From Thermovenabulum sp049723235 (GTDB taxonomy: Bacteria > Bacillota > Thermosediminibacteria > Thermosediminibacterales > Thermosediminibacteraceae): 64,000 bases of DNA. The notes under the pieces were generated by a model. That model was not told where the DNA came from. It worked only from the letters and a program-made list of their open reading frames with translations, and did not search any database. Shown in pieces: positions 41,021 through 49,970 of the stretch. Location: positions 1 through 64,000 of the forward strand of contig NZ_JBNARB010000006.1 in the NCBI RefSeq assembly GCF_049723235.1. Direction: 5' to 3'. Within the stretch, counting starts at the first letter, position 1. Every line of letters starts with the position of its first letter. Both the position numbers and the translations under genes were made by a program.

Positions 41021-41578
41021 TTATACTCGGCTCAAATACTCACCCGTCCTGGTGTCTATCCTTACTACATCACCTATTTCAACAAAAAGTGGTACCTGAA
41101 CTACCGCTCCAGTTTCGAGAGTAGCCGGTTTTGATCCTCCCGTAGCAGTATCACCCCTGAAGCCGGGCTCAGTTTCCACAACCTTGAGGTCAACAAAAGT
41201 GGGTAGTTCAATACCTATGGCTTTGCCCTCATAAAAAACCACCATTACTTCCAAGTTTTCTTTTAAAAATTTCAATGCATCACCCAGCTGTTCCTTTGTC
41301 AGAGGTACCTGTTCATAAGTTTGAGTATCCATAAAATAGTATGTACCATCAGTCTCATATAAATACTGCATATTTTTTCTTTCCAGTATAGCCCTGTTTA
41401 ATTTTTCTCCTGCCCGGAAGTTCCTTTCAAAGACCTGACCGGTTTTAACATTTTTAATCTTTGTCCTTACAAAGGCAGCACCCTTTCCTGGTTTAACATG
41501 CTGGAATTCAACCACTACATATACCTCTCCATCAATTTCTACAGTTACACCGGGTCTTAAATCATTTGTAGAAATCAT
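41021..41578 (-). CDS. efp: Translation elongation factor P
   Basis: Relieves ribosome stalling at polyproline. 185 residues, three domains; the tip loop QHVKPGKGAAFVRTK near 27-41 holds the conserved Lys that is modified in some species. C-terminus ends VVRIDTRTGEYLSRV. Start is the ATG behind GGAGGT; an ATG five codons upstream overlaps the RBS. Confidence 0.98.
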   Translation of the reverse strand: MISTNDLRPGVTVEIDGEVYVVVEFQHVKPGKGAAFVRTKIKNVKTGQVFERNFRAGEKLNRAILERKNMQYLYETDGTYYFMDTQTYEQVPLTKEQLGDALKFLKENLEVMVVFYEGKAIGIELPTFVDLKVVETEPGFRGDTATGGSKPATLETGAVVQVPLFVEIGDVVRIDTRTGEYLSRV

Positions 41579-41623
41579 ATAAGATACCTCCATTCTTAGT
41601 ATTTTCAGTAAAAGAATTTAACA

Positions 41624-42697
41624 TTATAAGATTATCAAATCCTTGCTGGATTTTGTCAAGTTCTTTATACCCTGTTCGGTAATTACTACCAAATCTTCGA
41701 TTCGAACACCACCGAAATTTTCTATGTATATTCCCGGTTCCACTGTAACTACCATCCCCGGCTTTAATTCCTCCTCGCCCAATTTTGAGAGCCTTGGTTC
41801 CTCATGAATCTCTAAACCAACACCGTGACCCAATCCGTGTCCAAAATTGGGGCCAAAACCATTATTTTCAATTATGTCCCTTGCTACCCTATCGGCATCT
41901 TTTCCTAAAATTCCTGCTTTTATGTACTCCAGAGCTTTTTCCTGAGCCTCCCTGACGATCCGGTATATTTTTACCTGTTCTTCACCGGGTTTTCCCAAAA
42001 ATACCGTCCTGGTCATATCGGAACAGTAATGATTATATTTTGCTCCAAAATCCAGGGTTATAAAATCTCCGTATTTTAATTTTCTTTCCGTTGGTTCACC
42101 ATGAGGAAGGGATGCTCTTTCACCGGTAGCTACAATTGTCGGAAAGGATAAACCTTGTGCCCCATTCTTTTTAATAAAAAACTCCAATTCTAAGGAAATC
42201 TCTTTTTCCGAAACTCCGGGTTTTATGTAATCCAAAATATGAATAAATGCCATATCCGCAATTCGCTGAGCCGTTTTTATATTTTCTATTTCTTCCTCTT
42301 CCTTGATCATCCTTATTTTTTCTACGAGACCGCCGATTCTTCCTATTTCTATCCCTTCCAAATTTTGCTTTAATTCTTCATAAGTTTTTAAAGTCACTAC
42401 ATTTTCTTCTATGCCGGTATTTAAAATATTATTTTCCTTTAATACCTGAGCAAGAAGGCTAAAAGAAGAAACCCCGGGTTTGTATTCTATTATCTCGCAA
42501 TGGAGGCTTTCCTTTTTGGCCTGTTCCACATATCTAAAATCTGTAAATATGTACATCTTAGTTTCGGTAACCAGCAAAAAGCCTTCTCCGGTATAGTTGC
42601 AAAGATAAAAAATGTTTTCCGGCTTAAAAATAACAGCGGAGAATAAATTTTTTTCCTTTAGTGCATTTTTAAGTTTCTCAATCCTTAAACTTACCAA
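41624..42697 (-). CDS. pepP: Xaa-Pro aminopeptidase (M24 family)
   Basis: 357-residue metallopeptidase with creatinase-like N-terminal domain (about 1-125) and pita-bread domain. Metal ligands are visible in LDFGAKYNHYCSDMTRTVF (two Asp), GHGLGHGVGLEIHEEP (His), TVEPGIYI and VRIEDLV (two Glu). TTG start six bases after GGAGG. Usual partner of efp. Confidence 0.94.
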   Translation of the reverse strand: MVSLRIEKLKNALKEKNLFSAVIFKPENIFYLCNYTGEGFLLVTETKMYIFTDFRYVEQAKKESLHCEIIEYKPGVSSFSLLAQVLKENNILNTGIEENVVTLKTYEELKQNLEGIEIGRIGGLVEKIRMIKEEEEIENIKTAQRIADMAFIHILDYIKPGVSEKEISLELEFFIKKNGAQGLSFPTIVATGERASLPHGEPTERKLKYGDFITLDFGAKYNHYCSDMTRTVFLGKPGEEQVKIYRIVREAQEKALEYIKAGILGKDADRVARDIIENNGFGPNFGHGLGHGVGLEIHEEPRLSKLGEEELKPGMVVTVEPGIYIENFGGVRIEDLVVITEQGIKNLTKSSKDLIIL

Positions 42698-42775
42698 ATT
42701 CACCCTCCTTTCCCTTTAATAAACTGCTCAACTTAATATTACCATATTTGTTTTACAATTTACAGGATTATCAAT

Positions 42776-43333
42776 TTAGAAATAGCAGTATTTTACCTTT
42801 AATTCTGCACTGCCCGCATTGCTGTCATTTAAATTAATATTTAAGTTATCTATAAAGATTAACCTTTTTTGTTTTTCTAAATCCGAAAGAAAAGAGTATA
42901 AACCTTCCTTGCTACCTTCTAACTGTATAGAAAAAAAGGCATATTTTTCTCCACTTTCTCCTTTATTTTCACCCTCAGGTTTAATCATTAGTATTTTAAC
43001 TTTATTTTTAGTAGCTAAAAAATCTATATTTACCAGAACATCTTCGGTGTTACTGCTATCGGGAAGCACACTTTTCAATTCTTCTCTTTTCCTTTTATAC
43101 TCTTCTAAATTCTTTTTCTCCCTAACCAGCTCATTATAATAATCCAGCGTTTTTTTATATTCTTCCCTTAAAGCGATTAATTTTTCCTGTTTTTGTTTGT
43201 AGCCATCAAGCCAGGGGATAAAAACATTCGTAAAAAAATAAAAAATAACCACTATCAAAAGTAAAAAAAGCAATTTTTTTTCCCTCTGGCTTAGTTTATT
43301 ATTAATTTTTAATGAAAATAGTTTTCCTTTCAT
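42776..43333 (-). CDS. pilO: PilO-like type IV pilus assembly protein
   Basis: 185 residues: short basic start, one membrane segment (about 22-40), coiled coil (about 45-80), and a small ferredoxin-like domain. Same architecture as PilO and placed after pilM-pilN. Part of the inner membrane alignment complex. Low sequence similarity expected; name rests on position and architecture. Confidence 0.8.
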   Translation of the reverse strand: MKGKLFSLKINNKLSQREKKLLFLLLIVVIFYFFTNVFIPWLDGYKQKQEKLIALREEYKKTLDYYNELVREKKNLEEYKRKREELKSVLPDSSNTEDVLVNIDFLATKNKVKILMIKPEGENKGESGEKYAFFSIQLEGSKEGLYSFLSDLEKQKRLIFIDNLNINLNDSNAGSAELKVKYCYF

Positions 43334-43359
43334 TCCTTTTCCCCCGGTCCATAAAATAC

Positions 43360-43887
43360 TCAAAAACTCAGGGTAATTTCAAAGTAAAATATATTTTTTG
43401 AGGAATCGAAACGAACGTGATTTAAATTCACTTCTTTTAAGTTTTCAATATCCCTTAAACTTCTTAAAAAATTTGAACAGGAAGACAAGGAGGAACAATA
43501 GCCAGCGATCGAAATAGAAGTACGGTCTTTCAAATTTATTGATGTTAAATTTATATCCGCAGATTCTTTACTTTCAATTTTACTTATAAGGTCAAAAAAG
43601 TATATCTTACCTTTAATCAAAGAATTGTATAATTCCTGTCTTTTCTTAAGATCTTTTAATTCCTTTTCAAAATCCTTTTCCTCTCCTATCTGGTTATTTA
43701 TCTGTGATATCTTGTTCTGATAAAAAGCTATTTCTCTCTCTAATTTGTAATTAAAGGCAAAAAAAATGCCTAAATAATAAATGACAAGCGTAAATATTAT
43801 TATTATAACGAAAGAAGATACTACTAATCTTTTTTTATTTTTTCTCTTCAAGAGTATTTCCTGCGGTATTAAATTCAATCTGCTCAT
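43360..43887 (-). CDS. pilN: PilN-like type IV pilus assembly protein
   Basis: 175 residues, starts SRLNLIPQEILLKRKNKK, the typical short PilM-binding motif N-L-I-P, followed by one membrane segment (about 20-42) and a coiled coil, then a ferredoxin-like domain. Overlaps pilO's long frame but the chosen pilO start removes this. One base after pilM. Confidence 0.88.
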   Translation of the reverse strand: MSRLNLIPQEILLKRKNKKRLVVSSFVIIIIFTLVIYYLGIFFAFNYKLEREIAFYQNKISQINNQIGEEKDFEKELKDLKKRQELYNSLIKGKIYFFDLISKIESKESADINLTSINLKDRTSISIAGYCSSLSSCSNFLRSLRDIENLKEVNLNHVRFDSSKNIFYFEITLSF

Positions 43888-43888
43888 C

Positions 43889-44764
43889 CTATCCCCTCAT
43901 CGCAAATCCTAATGCATTGCAAAAATCTGCAAGGTCAAAAAGGGTTTCATTTTTTAAGACTTTTATTTTTAAATCCTGGAGGTTTAGTTCTCTTGCAAAA
44001 AGGATTTCTAAGTTTAAATTTTCAAAAATCATTCCCCCAATGTGCGATAACTTGCTTCCCCCTCCCATAAGTACCACCTTATCTATACGTTTGCCTTTTT
44101 TCTGAATAGAATAATAATCGATAAATCTTGAAATCTCCTGAATGAACTCCAAGGCTTTTATTTTTTCAGAAGAAACAGAATAACTAAAGGTTTTGCTGAA
44201 AAACAACATGCCGTTTTCCAAAATTGTGGCCTCAGTATGGTGCTGTCCTAAATCCAGCAAAATTACCACTTCATCCTTAAACCTTTCCTTAAAAACCCTG
44301 CTTACTGCCAAAGGGTAAACATCTACCGCTTCTACATAAAAACCCGCTTTTTCAAAGGACTCGATATATTCTTTTATTACCGAAGTGGGGGCTGCAGCTA
44401 AGAGTAACTGTACACTTTGTTCGTTTTCAGAAATTATCTCGTAATCAAAAGTATAGTCATCCTTTATAACCATTGTAAAATCCTGAGATTCCCAGTAAAC
44501 CGCTTCCTTCAGCTCCTTGGGCTTCATTTTGGGGAGGGAAATATTCCTGTATATAATATGTTTTGATGGAAGGCCAAAAATTACACTTTTTTTCCCTAAT
44601 TTAGATCGAATATCCTTCAAAAGCGGGATTATCTCCTCATTCTCTTTTTTTTCCAGCTTAATAAATTTCTTTATATAAATTCCATTTTTTGTTTTATAAG
44701 CTTCAACTGCTTTAATATAAAAACTACCCAGGTCTATACCAATCCTTGATTTATAAAACGCCAT
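43889..44764 (-). CDS. pilM: Type IV pilus assembly protein PilM
   Basis: 291-residue actin-like (ASKHA) cytosolic protein. IGIDLGSFYIKAVEA at 8-22, VVILLDLGQHHTEATILE near 169-186 and KVVLMGGGSKLSHIGG near 226-241 mark the nucleotide pocket. Binds PilN at the inner membrane. 12 bases after comFB. Confidence 0.93.
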   Translation of the reverse strand: MAFYKSRIGIDLGSFYIKAVEAYKTKNGIYIKKFIKLEKKENEEIIPLLKDIRSKLGKKSVIFGLPSKHIIYRNISLPKMKPKELKEAVYWESQDFTMVIKDDYTFDYEIISENEQSVQLLLAAAPTSVIKEYIESFEKAGFYVEAVDVYPLAVSRVFKERFKDEVVILLDLGQHHTEATILENGMLFFSKTFSYSVSSEKIKALEFIQEISRFIDYYSIQKKGKRIDKVVLMGGGSKLSHIGGMIFENLNLEILFARELNLQDLKIKVLKNETLFDLADFCNALGFAMRG

Positions 44765-44776
44765 GTTTACACCTCA

Positions 44777-45049
44777 TCAGTGATGCGGATTTTTTGACAC
44801 TATTTCTATCGCTTTTACGATTTCTACCAGGGCATCTGCCCTGAATTGCTGGCTTAATAATTGGATTTTGGTAAAAACCTCCCCTTCTTCCGTAACGGTG
44901 TATTTGGGAGGCAGATGGTTTAATGCTATTGCCATGATATCCAGCCTGCACCTTTCGCAGTTACAAAAATCCTTCTTTTCCGTTAAAATTTCATCCAATA
45001 TCTGAATGACCACATCTTCCATAAAATTTTTTAATTTTAAAGTTTTCAT
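44777..45049 (-). CDS. comFB: ComFB family protein
   Basis: 90 residues, matching the ComFB late-competence family: KNFMEDVVIQILDEIL, CNCERCRLDIMAIALNHLPP with three cysteines near 29-34, and LVEIVKAIEIV. Bacillus ComFB lies in the competence operon; cyanobacterial homologues bind cyclic dinucleotides and control pili. It stands between a minor pilin gene and pilM. A zinc site is possible from the cysteines. Confidence 0.9.
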   Translation of the reverse strand: MKTLKLKNFMEDVVIQILDEILTEKKDFCNCERCRLDIMAIALNHLPPKYTVTEEGEVFTKIQLLSQQFRADALVEIVKAIEIVSKNPHH

Positions 45050-45080
45050 CCCCTCATCCTCTCTTTAAATCATCATGTTA

Positions 45081-45587
45081 TTAATCCAATAATAACGATA
45101 AAGGGATAATTTGGGAATAAAAAACATATTCTGTTTCATTGTATTTCAATTTTAAAGCAATTTTTACCTTACTCAGATTCCTATCCTCCCAGGAAAAAAA
45201 TAAATCTTCCACTTGTGCAACAGGATTAGATGTTCCGTTGCTTTCTCTTAATACCGTCTTACTGGCACTATTAAAATAATAATATACAGTCTCTCTTTGC
45301 CCCTGGGAATTTATATATGCGATCTCTATTTTTTTATAATTACCGCTTCCCGAATACGTTTCATCCAGTAAATTTAACTCTTTTGCATATTTAATATCTT
45401 CCTCAATTCTTGTTAAAACAGTCCTGGCATTTAAAAAGATATCGCTTTTTTTTAATATTACTCCGTAGGTTGATAAGGTTCCTCTGTAGGCCCCTAAAGC
45501 AGCTGATATAATCAGTCCCATTATGGCAACGGTTAATATAACCTCTATCAGGGTAAAACCCTTTTCATGCCTTTTAATTTTAATCAA
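45081..45587 (-). CDS. Type IV minor prepilin (PilW/GspJ-like)
   Basis: 168 residues. The class III signal KRHEKGFTLIEVILTVAIMG is at about 5-24; cleavage after the Gly leaves an N-terminal Phe, with Glu at +5. Followed by a hydrophobic helix and a beta-rich domain. TTG start is read within the stop of the preceding gene (GGTTTGATTAA), giving translation coupling. Confidence 0.82.
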   Translation of the reverse strand: MIKIKRHEKGFTLIEVILTVAIMGLIISAALGAYRGTLSTYGVILKKSDIFLNARTVLTRIEEDIKYAKELNLLDETYSGSGNYKKIEIAYINSQGQRETVYYYFNSASKTVLRESNGTSNPVAQVEDLFFSWEDRNLSKVKIALKLKYNETEYVFYSQIIPLSLLLD

Positions 45588-45963
45588 ACCTTCCTTTAAA
45601 AGTCGCAATTGTAACCGCCCCGCCTTTTCCGTTTTTCCTCTCAACAGTTACGACCAGCTGAAGCAAGTAGTTATTTTTTAAAATAATTTTTGTTTTTCTG
45701 TTGAATAAAAGACCATTATATTCGATATCCTTTTCTTCCTCTTCGTAATAATTTTCATTAGCGGGAATTTTTGCGTAAAGTTCTCCGAAACTTTTTGCAA
45801 GCATTTCTTCCATTTTTTGCTTTGCAAAAAAAGTCAAAACGGTTTTATCCACGCTTACGCTTTCAGTAAGTAAATTATCGTTTAACAGCATATAGCCCGG
45901 TACAAAAATCAAAGCTAAGAGGGCAACAGCTAAAACAACTTCCACCAGGGTATACCCTTTCAT
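45580..45963 (-). CDS. Type IV minor prepilin (PilV/GspI-like)
   Basis: 127 residues, very short leader MKG then YTLVEVVLAVALLALIFVPG, a class III signal with Glu at +5. C-terminal half is beta-rich. Fits PilV/GspI by order between GspH-like and PilW-like genes. Confidence 0.82.
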   Translation of the reverse strand: MKGYTLVEVVLAVALLALIFVPGYMLLNDNLLTESVSVDKTVLTFFAKQKMEEMLAKSFGELYAKIPANENYYEEEEKDIEYNGLLFNRKTKIILKNNYLLQLVVTVERKNGKGGAVTIATFKGRFD

Positions 45964-45988
45964 AATAAAACCCCATTATACAAAAAAT

Positions 45989-46435
45989 TTAATAAACCGG
46001 AGGAGAATTGCCTATTCTTACCCTTGCAGTTACGGGAGTTATTATAACATAAAAGGTCTTATATTTACCGGCAATTGCAACGGTTCCTCCCTGGGAAGGC
46101 ACTCCTGAAGGGTAAAACTCTAAAGTATTACCCGGAAAATTGGTATATGAAAATTTTACTCCGGGAGGTAAAACGAATTTGCTCCCCTGAATAGAAACTA
46201 ATATTTGATAATTGTCCTTAGAATGCAAATCAAAAATTAATCTTACCGTAACCCCTTCCGACAAAGCCTTCTCTCTTGCCAAAGCAATATGCCTTGCCAC
46301 CTGCTCGCTGGCAAGATTTAGCTTAAAATTTTCTAAGGTATACTCAAATTTGGGCAGGGCAAGGGTTGTAATTATGCCAAAAATAGTAATAATAATAAGC
46401 AATTCAATTAATGTAAAACCTGAATTTTTATTCAT
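45989..46435 (-). CDS. Type IV minor prepilin (GspH/FimT-like)
   Basis: 148 residues, MNKNSGFTLIELLIIITIFG leader and helix, followed by ASEQVARHIALAREKALSEG near 40-60 as in GspH/FimT proteins. Likely part of the pilus-tip initiation complex with the next two minor pilins. Confidence 0.87.
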   Translation of the reverse strand: MNKNSGFTLIELLIIITIFGIITTLALPKFEYTLENFKLNLASEQVARHIALAREKALSEGVTVRLIFDLHSKDNYQILVSIQGSKFVLPPGVKFSYTNFPGNTLEFYPSGVPSQGGTVAIAGKYKTFYVIITPVTARVRIGNSPPVY

Positions 46436-46457
46436 TTAAACCTCTTTCCAAAATTTC

Positions 46458-47189
46458 TTAAAAAAGGTGAAAATAATAGTTTAGTAATTCTTCCCCGAAA
46501 AGTATCGAAAATATAGCGCCTAAACTCAAAAAAGGCCCAAATGGGATGGGATCTTTTAAATTTTTTCTTTTGATGAGAATTAATATTATCCCGATAAAGG
46601 CCCCTATCACAAAAGAAGTTAAAATTGACAGCAGTATTAAGCTTTTCCCGGTAAAAAGACCTATCAAAAAGGCGAGTTTCACATCCCCGCCCCCCATTCC
46701 TCCCTGAGAAAGCAGGAAAATCACTGCCATAAAGGTAAATCCTATTAATCCGCCCAAAAGCGAAGTATAAAAATTTTTCTCGATAAAAATAAAAATAATA
46801 CCGCAAATTAACCCGAATATAATAATTTCGTCGGGCAAAATGAAATACTCCAGATCTATAAAGGTTAAAGATAAAAGTACACTTACGAAAAGGGCGAATT
46901 TTAAAAAACTTAAATTATAACCGAACTTAAAAAATAAAAGACCAAAAAGGATTCCGGTTAAGAGCTCTATAAAAAAATACCTTATGGGAATCCTTTCACC
47001 GCAATTTCTGCACCGTCCCTTTTGTAAAAGAAAGCTTACAATGGGTATAAGCTCAAAAACCCCAAGCCGTTTTTTGCAAAAAGGACAGTGAGAGGAGGGA
47101 TATACAATGGACATCTTCTGAGGAACCCTGTGGACTACAACGTTTATAAAACTTCCGATTACTGCACCCAGGATAAAGGAAAAAAGCAT
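46458..47189 (-). CDS. pilD: Prepilin peptidase / N-methyltransferase PilD
   Basis: 243-residue membrane protease that cuts and methylates prepilins. N-terminal zinc cysteines CPFC (about 30) and CRNC (about 55), catalytic Asp in TFIDLEYFILPDEI near 108-121 and GGGDVKLAFLIG near 168. ATG behind GGAGGGG. Encoded within the pilus operon. Confidence 0.95.
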   Translation of the reverse strand: MLFSFILGAVIGSFINVVVHRVPQKMSIVYPSSHCPFCKKRLGVFELIPIVSFLLQKGRCRNCGERIPIRYFFIELLTGILFGLLFFKFGYNLSFLKFALFVSVLLSLTFIDLEYFILPDEIIIFGLICGIIFIFIEKNFYTSLLGGLIGFTFMAVIFLLSQGGMGGGDVKLAFLIGLFTGKSLILLSILTSFVIGAFIGIILILIKRKNLKDPIPFGPFLSLGAIFSILFGEELLNYYFHLF

Positions 47190-47290
47190 TATACCCCTCC
47201 GAAACAATTATTATTATAATATTTGAATTAAATAAATTATTTAAGAATTCAATAATTATTTAAAAAGAAGTTTGTTGGGATTAGATTTTG

Positions 47291-47638
47291 TTAGGATTTT
47301 GGAACTATTCTATGATTTGTAGAATCATATTGATAATATTTTTTTAAATTTGCTATTCCATTACTATCGATTGAAATATAATTTTTAAATTCTGAATCAG
47401 CCAATAAAGTATCTATATCTGTAGCATCAGGATAATTATTTTTCTCCACATAATACCTTTCTAAAGCATTATTAATTTGAGCAGCATTAAGATCTGCAGT
47501 TTTTCTTTCAGCATCTCCAGTAATATTCTTAACCCTCGGTATTGCTATTGTTGCCAAAATACCAAGAACTGCGACAACTACAATCAATTCAATCAATGTA
47601 AACCCTTTTTTCTCTTTTAACATTTTTCTAATTCTCAT
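47291..47638 (-). CDS. pilA: Major-type type IV pilin
   Basis: 115 residues. Leader RIRKMLKEKKG then FTLIELIVVVAVLGILATIA, standard class III signal and helix. Mature part is small (about 100 residues) without the Cys pair of many Gram-negative pilins. Ends VPKS. Next to pilC upstream and pilD downstream; its own gap region of about 100 bases on the pilD side holds no gene. Confidence 0.9.
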   Translation of the reverse strand: MRIRKMLKEKKGFTLIELIVVVAVLGILATIAIPRVKNITGDAERKTADLNAAQINNALERYYVEKNNYPDATDIDTLLADSEFKNYISIDSNGIANLKKYYQYDSTNHRIVPKS

Positions 47639-47700
47639 TAACATGCCCCCTTGCACCCCCTTTCTTTCTATATTGAAATTTTAAATAAAAATTTTTTGAC

Positions 47701-48906
47701 TTAATAAAAATTATATATTGTAAATATGGGCATGACTACCGCTACTACTATAAAACCTACAACTAATGCTAAAGAAACTATCATCACGGGTTCTATCAAG
47801 CTCATCAGTCTTTCCCTTTCAAATTCCATTTCGTTTTCGAAAAATCCCGCGGTTTTTGTAAGCATATCTTCCAGAGCTCCTGCTTCCTCTCCTACTCCTA
47901 TCATTTTTATAAGCATCACCGGTAGTTCACTATTTTCAAGGGCTTCATATAAACTTTTTCCCTTTCTTAAATCTTCTCTTGCCTTTTCCAGATCCTTTTT
48001 GAACACCCTGTTTTGTATTACCCTTTCCGCAACCTCTAAGGATTTTAAAATGGGTATACCGCTGGCAATAAGTATCGCAAGGGTATTGGCAAAGTTTGCT
48101 GTTATCCCTTTTTTTATATACCTGCCTATTATAGGTATGTTAAGCTTATAGTAGTCCAATTTTAATGCTATCTGGGGATTTTCCATTAATTTGTAATATG
48201 TAACAATTAATAATATTGTTGTTAGTAACATTATTAACAAGATAATATTAAATTTCTGACTTATCATCAATAGCAACTTTGTGGTAAAGGGAAGTTCTGC
48301 CTTTGCTTCCGAAAATAGGTTGATAAAAGTAGGAATTACGCTGTTCATTAAAAATACAACTACCAAAAAAGCTACGATACTTAGCACAATTGGATAGGTT
48401 AAGGAATTTTTTACTTTTTCCGTCTGCTTTGAAAGGTTTTCAAAGTAAACGGAAATTTTTTTCAAGACATCATCCAGCCTACCGCTTACCTCTCCTGCTT
48501 CCACCATGTTTACGAGAATTTCCGGAAAGATATTGCTTTGATTTTTAAAGGCTTCCGCTAAGGTCAAGCCTCTTTTTAGATCGTACACCATCTTTTCTAA
48601 GGTCTTTTTGAAAACCGGGTTTGCAGTTTGTTGAGAAATAATATTTAAGCAATCAATTAACGGAATTCCCGCTTCCAGCATAATGGCAAACTGCCGGCAA
48701 AATACCGCAAAATCTTTAAAACCAATACGGGATGTGAATAGCCTCAGAGTATCCATCAGGCTTTTATTTTTTCTTTTTTCAATCCTAACGGGAATATATC
48801 CCTTTTTTTTGAGCATTTCTGCTACTTCGCTTTTTTCGCTGCATTCAAAAAAACCTTCAATTATTTCTCCCTGAGGACTTATTCCCTTGTAGTAAAAATT
48901 TAACAT
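47701..48906 (-). CDS. pilC: Type IV pilus inner membrane platform protein PilC
   Basis: 401 residues, two repeated GspF domains (about 65-190 and 268-390), each with a membrane segment. FCRQFAIMLEAGIPLIDCL near 70 and IASGIPILKSLEVAE near 280 are the repeat signatures. Platform for PilB and PilT. ATG six bases after AGGTG. Confidence 0.95.
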   Translation of the reverse strand: MLNFYYKGISPQGEIIEGFFECSEKSEVAEMLKKKGYIPVRIEKRKNKSLMDTLRLFTSRIGFKDFAVFCRQFAIMLEAGIPLIDCLNIISQQTANPVFKKTLEKMVYDLKRGLTLAEAFKNQSNIFPEILVNMVEAGEVSGRLDDVLKKISVYFENLSKQTEKVKNSLTYPIVLSIVAFLVVVFLMNSVIPTFINLFSEAKAELPFTTKLLLMISQKFNIILLIMLLTTILLIVTYYKLMENPQIALKLDYYKLNIPIIGRYIKKGITANFANTLAILIASGIPILKSLEVAERVIQNRVFKKDLEKAREDLRKGKSLYEALENSELPVMLIKMIGVGEEAGALEDMLTKTAGFFENEMEFERERLMSLIEPVMIVSLALVVGFIVVAVVMPIFTIYNFY

Positions 48907-48915
48907 GTAATTCAC

Positions 48916-49968
48916 CTACTGTATGAAGCTTAACTCGGCAATATGTTTATCGTGAACCTCTTTTGATATTAATCCCCTTTGAAACAGGTTTTGAATAGCT
49001 TGTTCCATTGTTTGCATACCGAATCTTGCTCCAGTCTGAATTGCCGAAAATAATTGATGCGTTTTGCCTTCTCTTATTAGATTCTTTACCGCAGGGGTTG
49101 CAATTAAAATCTCAAAAGCCGCAACCCTGCCTTCTCCATCCTCCTTAGGTAAAAGCTTTTGGGCCACCACGCAGAGCAAAATATCTGAAAGCTGGACCCT
49201 GATCTGATTTTGCTGATGGGGTGGAAATATGTCTATAATCCTTTCTATTGCACCCGCAGCGCTGGAAGTATGTAAAGTGGACATGACAAGGTGCCCGGTT
49301 TCTGCAGCGGTAATAGCAGCAGCCATGGTATTCAAATCCCGCATTTCTCCTATCATTATAACATCGGGATCTTCCCTTAAGGCTGAAACCAGAGCCCTAT
49401 CAAAGGATCGGGTGTCTTCTCCTAATTCCCTCTGATGAATTATGCTTTTGTTATGCCGGTGGAGGTACTCTATCGGATCCTCAATGGTTATTATATGGCA
49501 ATTTCTCTCTTTGTTTATATAATCTATCATAGCGGCAAGGGTAGTAGATTTGCCGGTGCCAGTAGGTCCCGTAACTATTATTAAACCTTTTTCCATTAAA
49601 GCAAAGTTTTTTAAAATAGAAGGAATTTCAAGTTCTTCAAAAGAGGGGATTTTGTCAGAAATTGTCCTAATGGCAAGGGCAGGAGTGCCTCTCTGCAGGT
49701 ATAAATTTACCCTGAATCTCCCCAAACCGCTAACTGAATAGGCAAAATCTATTTCTCCGTTTTCTCTAAATTTATCAAATTTTTCTCTGGTCAATATAAT
49801 CCTTGTTAACCCTTCCAAATCTTTCACGGAAAATTTTTCTTCATCTTCCATTATGGAAAGTTTTCCATCAATTCTTAAAACTGGAGGAAGATTCACCGAA
49901 ATATGTATATCCGAGGCTCTTTTACTTAAAGCTTTTTCTAATATCTTCAAAAACCTTTTTTCTTCCAT
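48916..49968 (-). CDS. pilT: Type IV pilus retraction ATPase PilT
   Basis: 350 residues; Walker A VTGPTGTGKSTTLAAMID near 128-145, Asp box ITIEDPIEYLH near 158, Walker B DVIMIGEMRDLNTM near 198, and LVMSTLHTSSA His box near 223. C-terminal AIRTIS and QTMEQAIQNL regions are PilT-like. Presence implies twitching or DNA uptake by retraction. Confidence 0.96.
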   Translation of the reverse strand: MEEKRFLKILEKALSKRASDIHISVNLPPVLRIDGKLSIMEDEEKFSVKDLEGLTRIILTREKFDKFRENGEIDFAYSVSGLGRFRVNLYLQRGTPALAIRTISDKIPSFEELEIPSILKNFALMEKGLIIVTGPTGTGKSTTLAAMIDYINKERNCHIITIEDPIEYLHRHNKSIIHQRELGEDTRSFDRALVSALREDPDVIMIGEMRDLNTMAAAITAAETGHLVMSTLHTSSAAGAIERIIDIFPPHQQNQIRVQLSDILLCVVAQKLLPKEDGEGRVAAFEILIATPAVKNLIREGKTHQLFSAIQTGARFGMQTMEQAIQNLFQRGLISKEVHDKHIAELSFIQ

Positions 49969-49970
49969 AT

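Noticed and set aside
46432..46806. 124-codon frame overlapping pilD
   Set aside because: Out-of-frame reading in pilD with implausible composition; pilD motifs are clear in the other frame.
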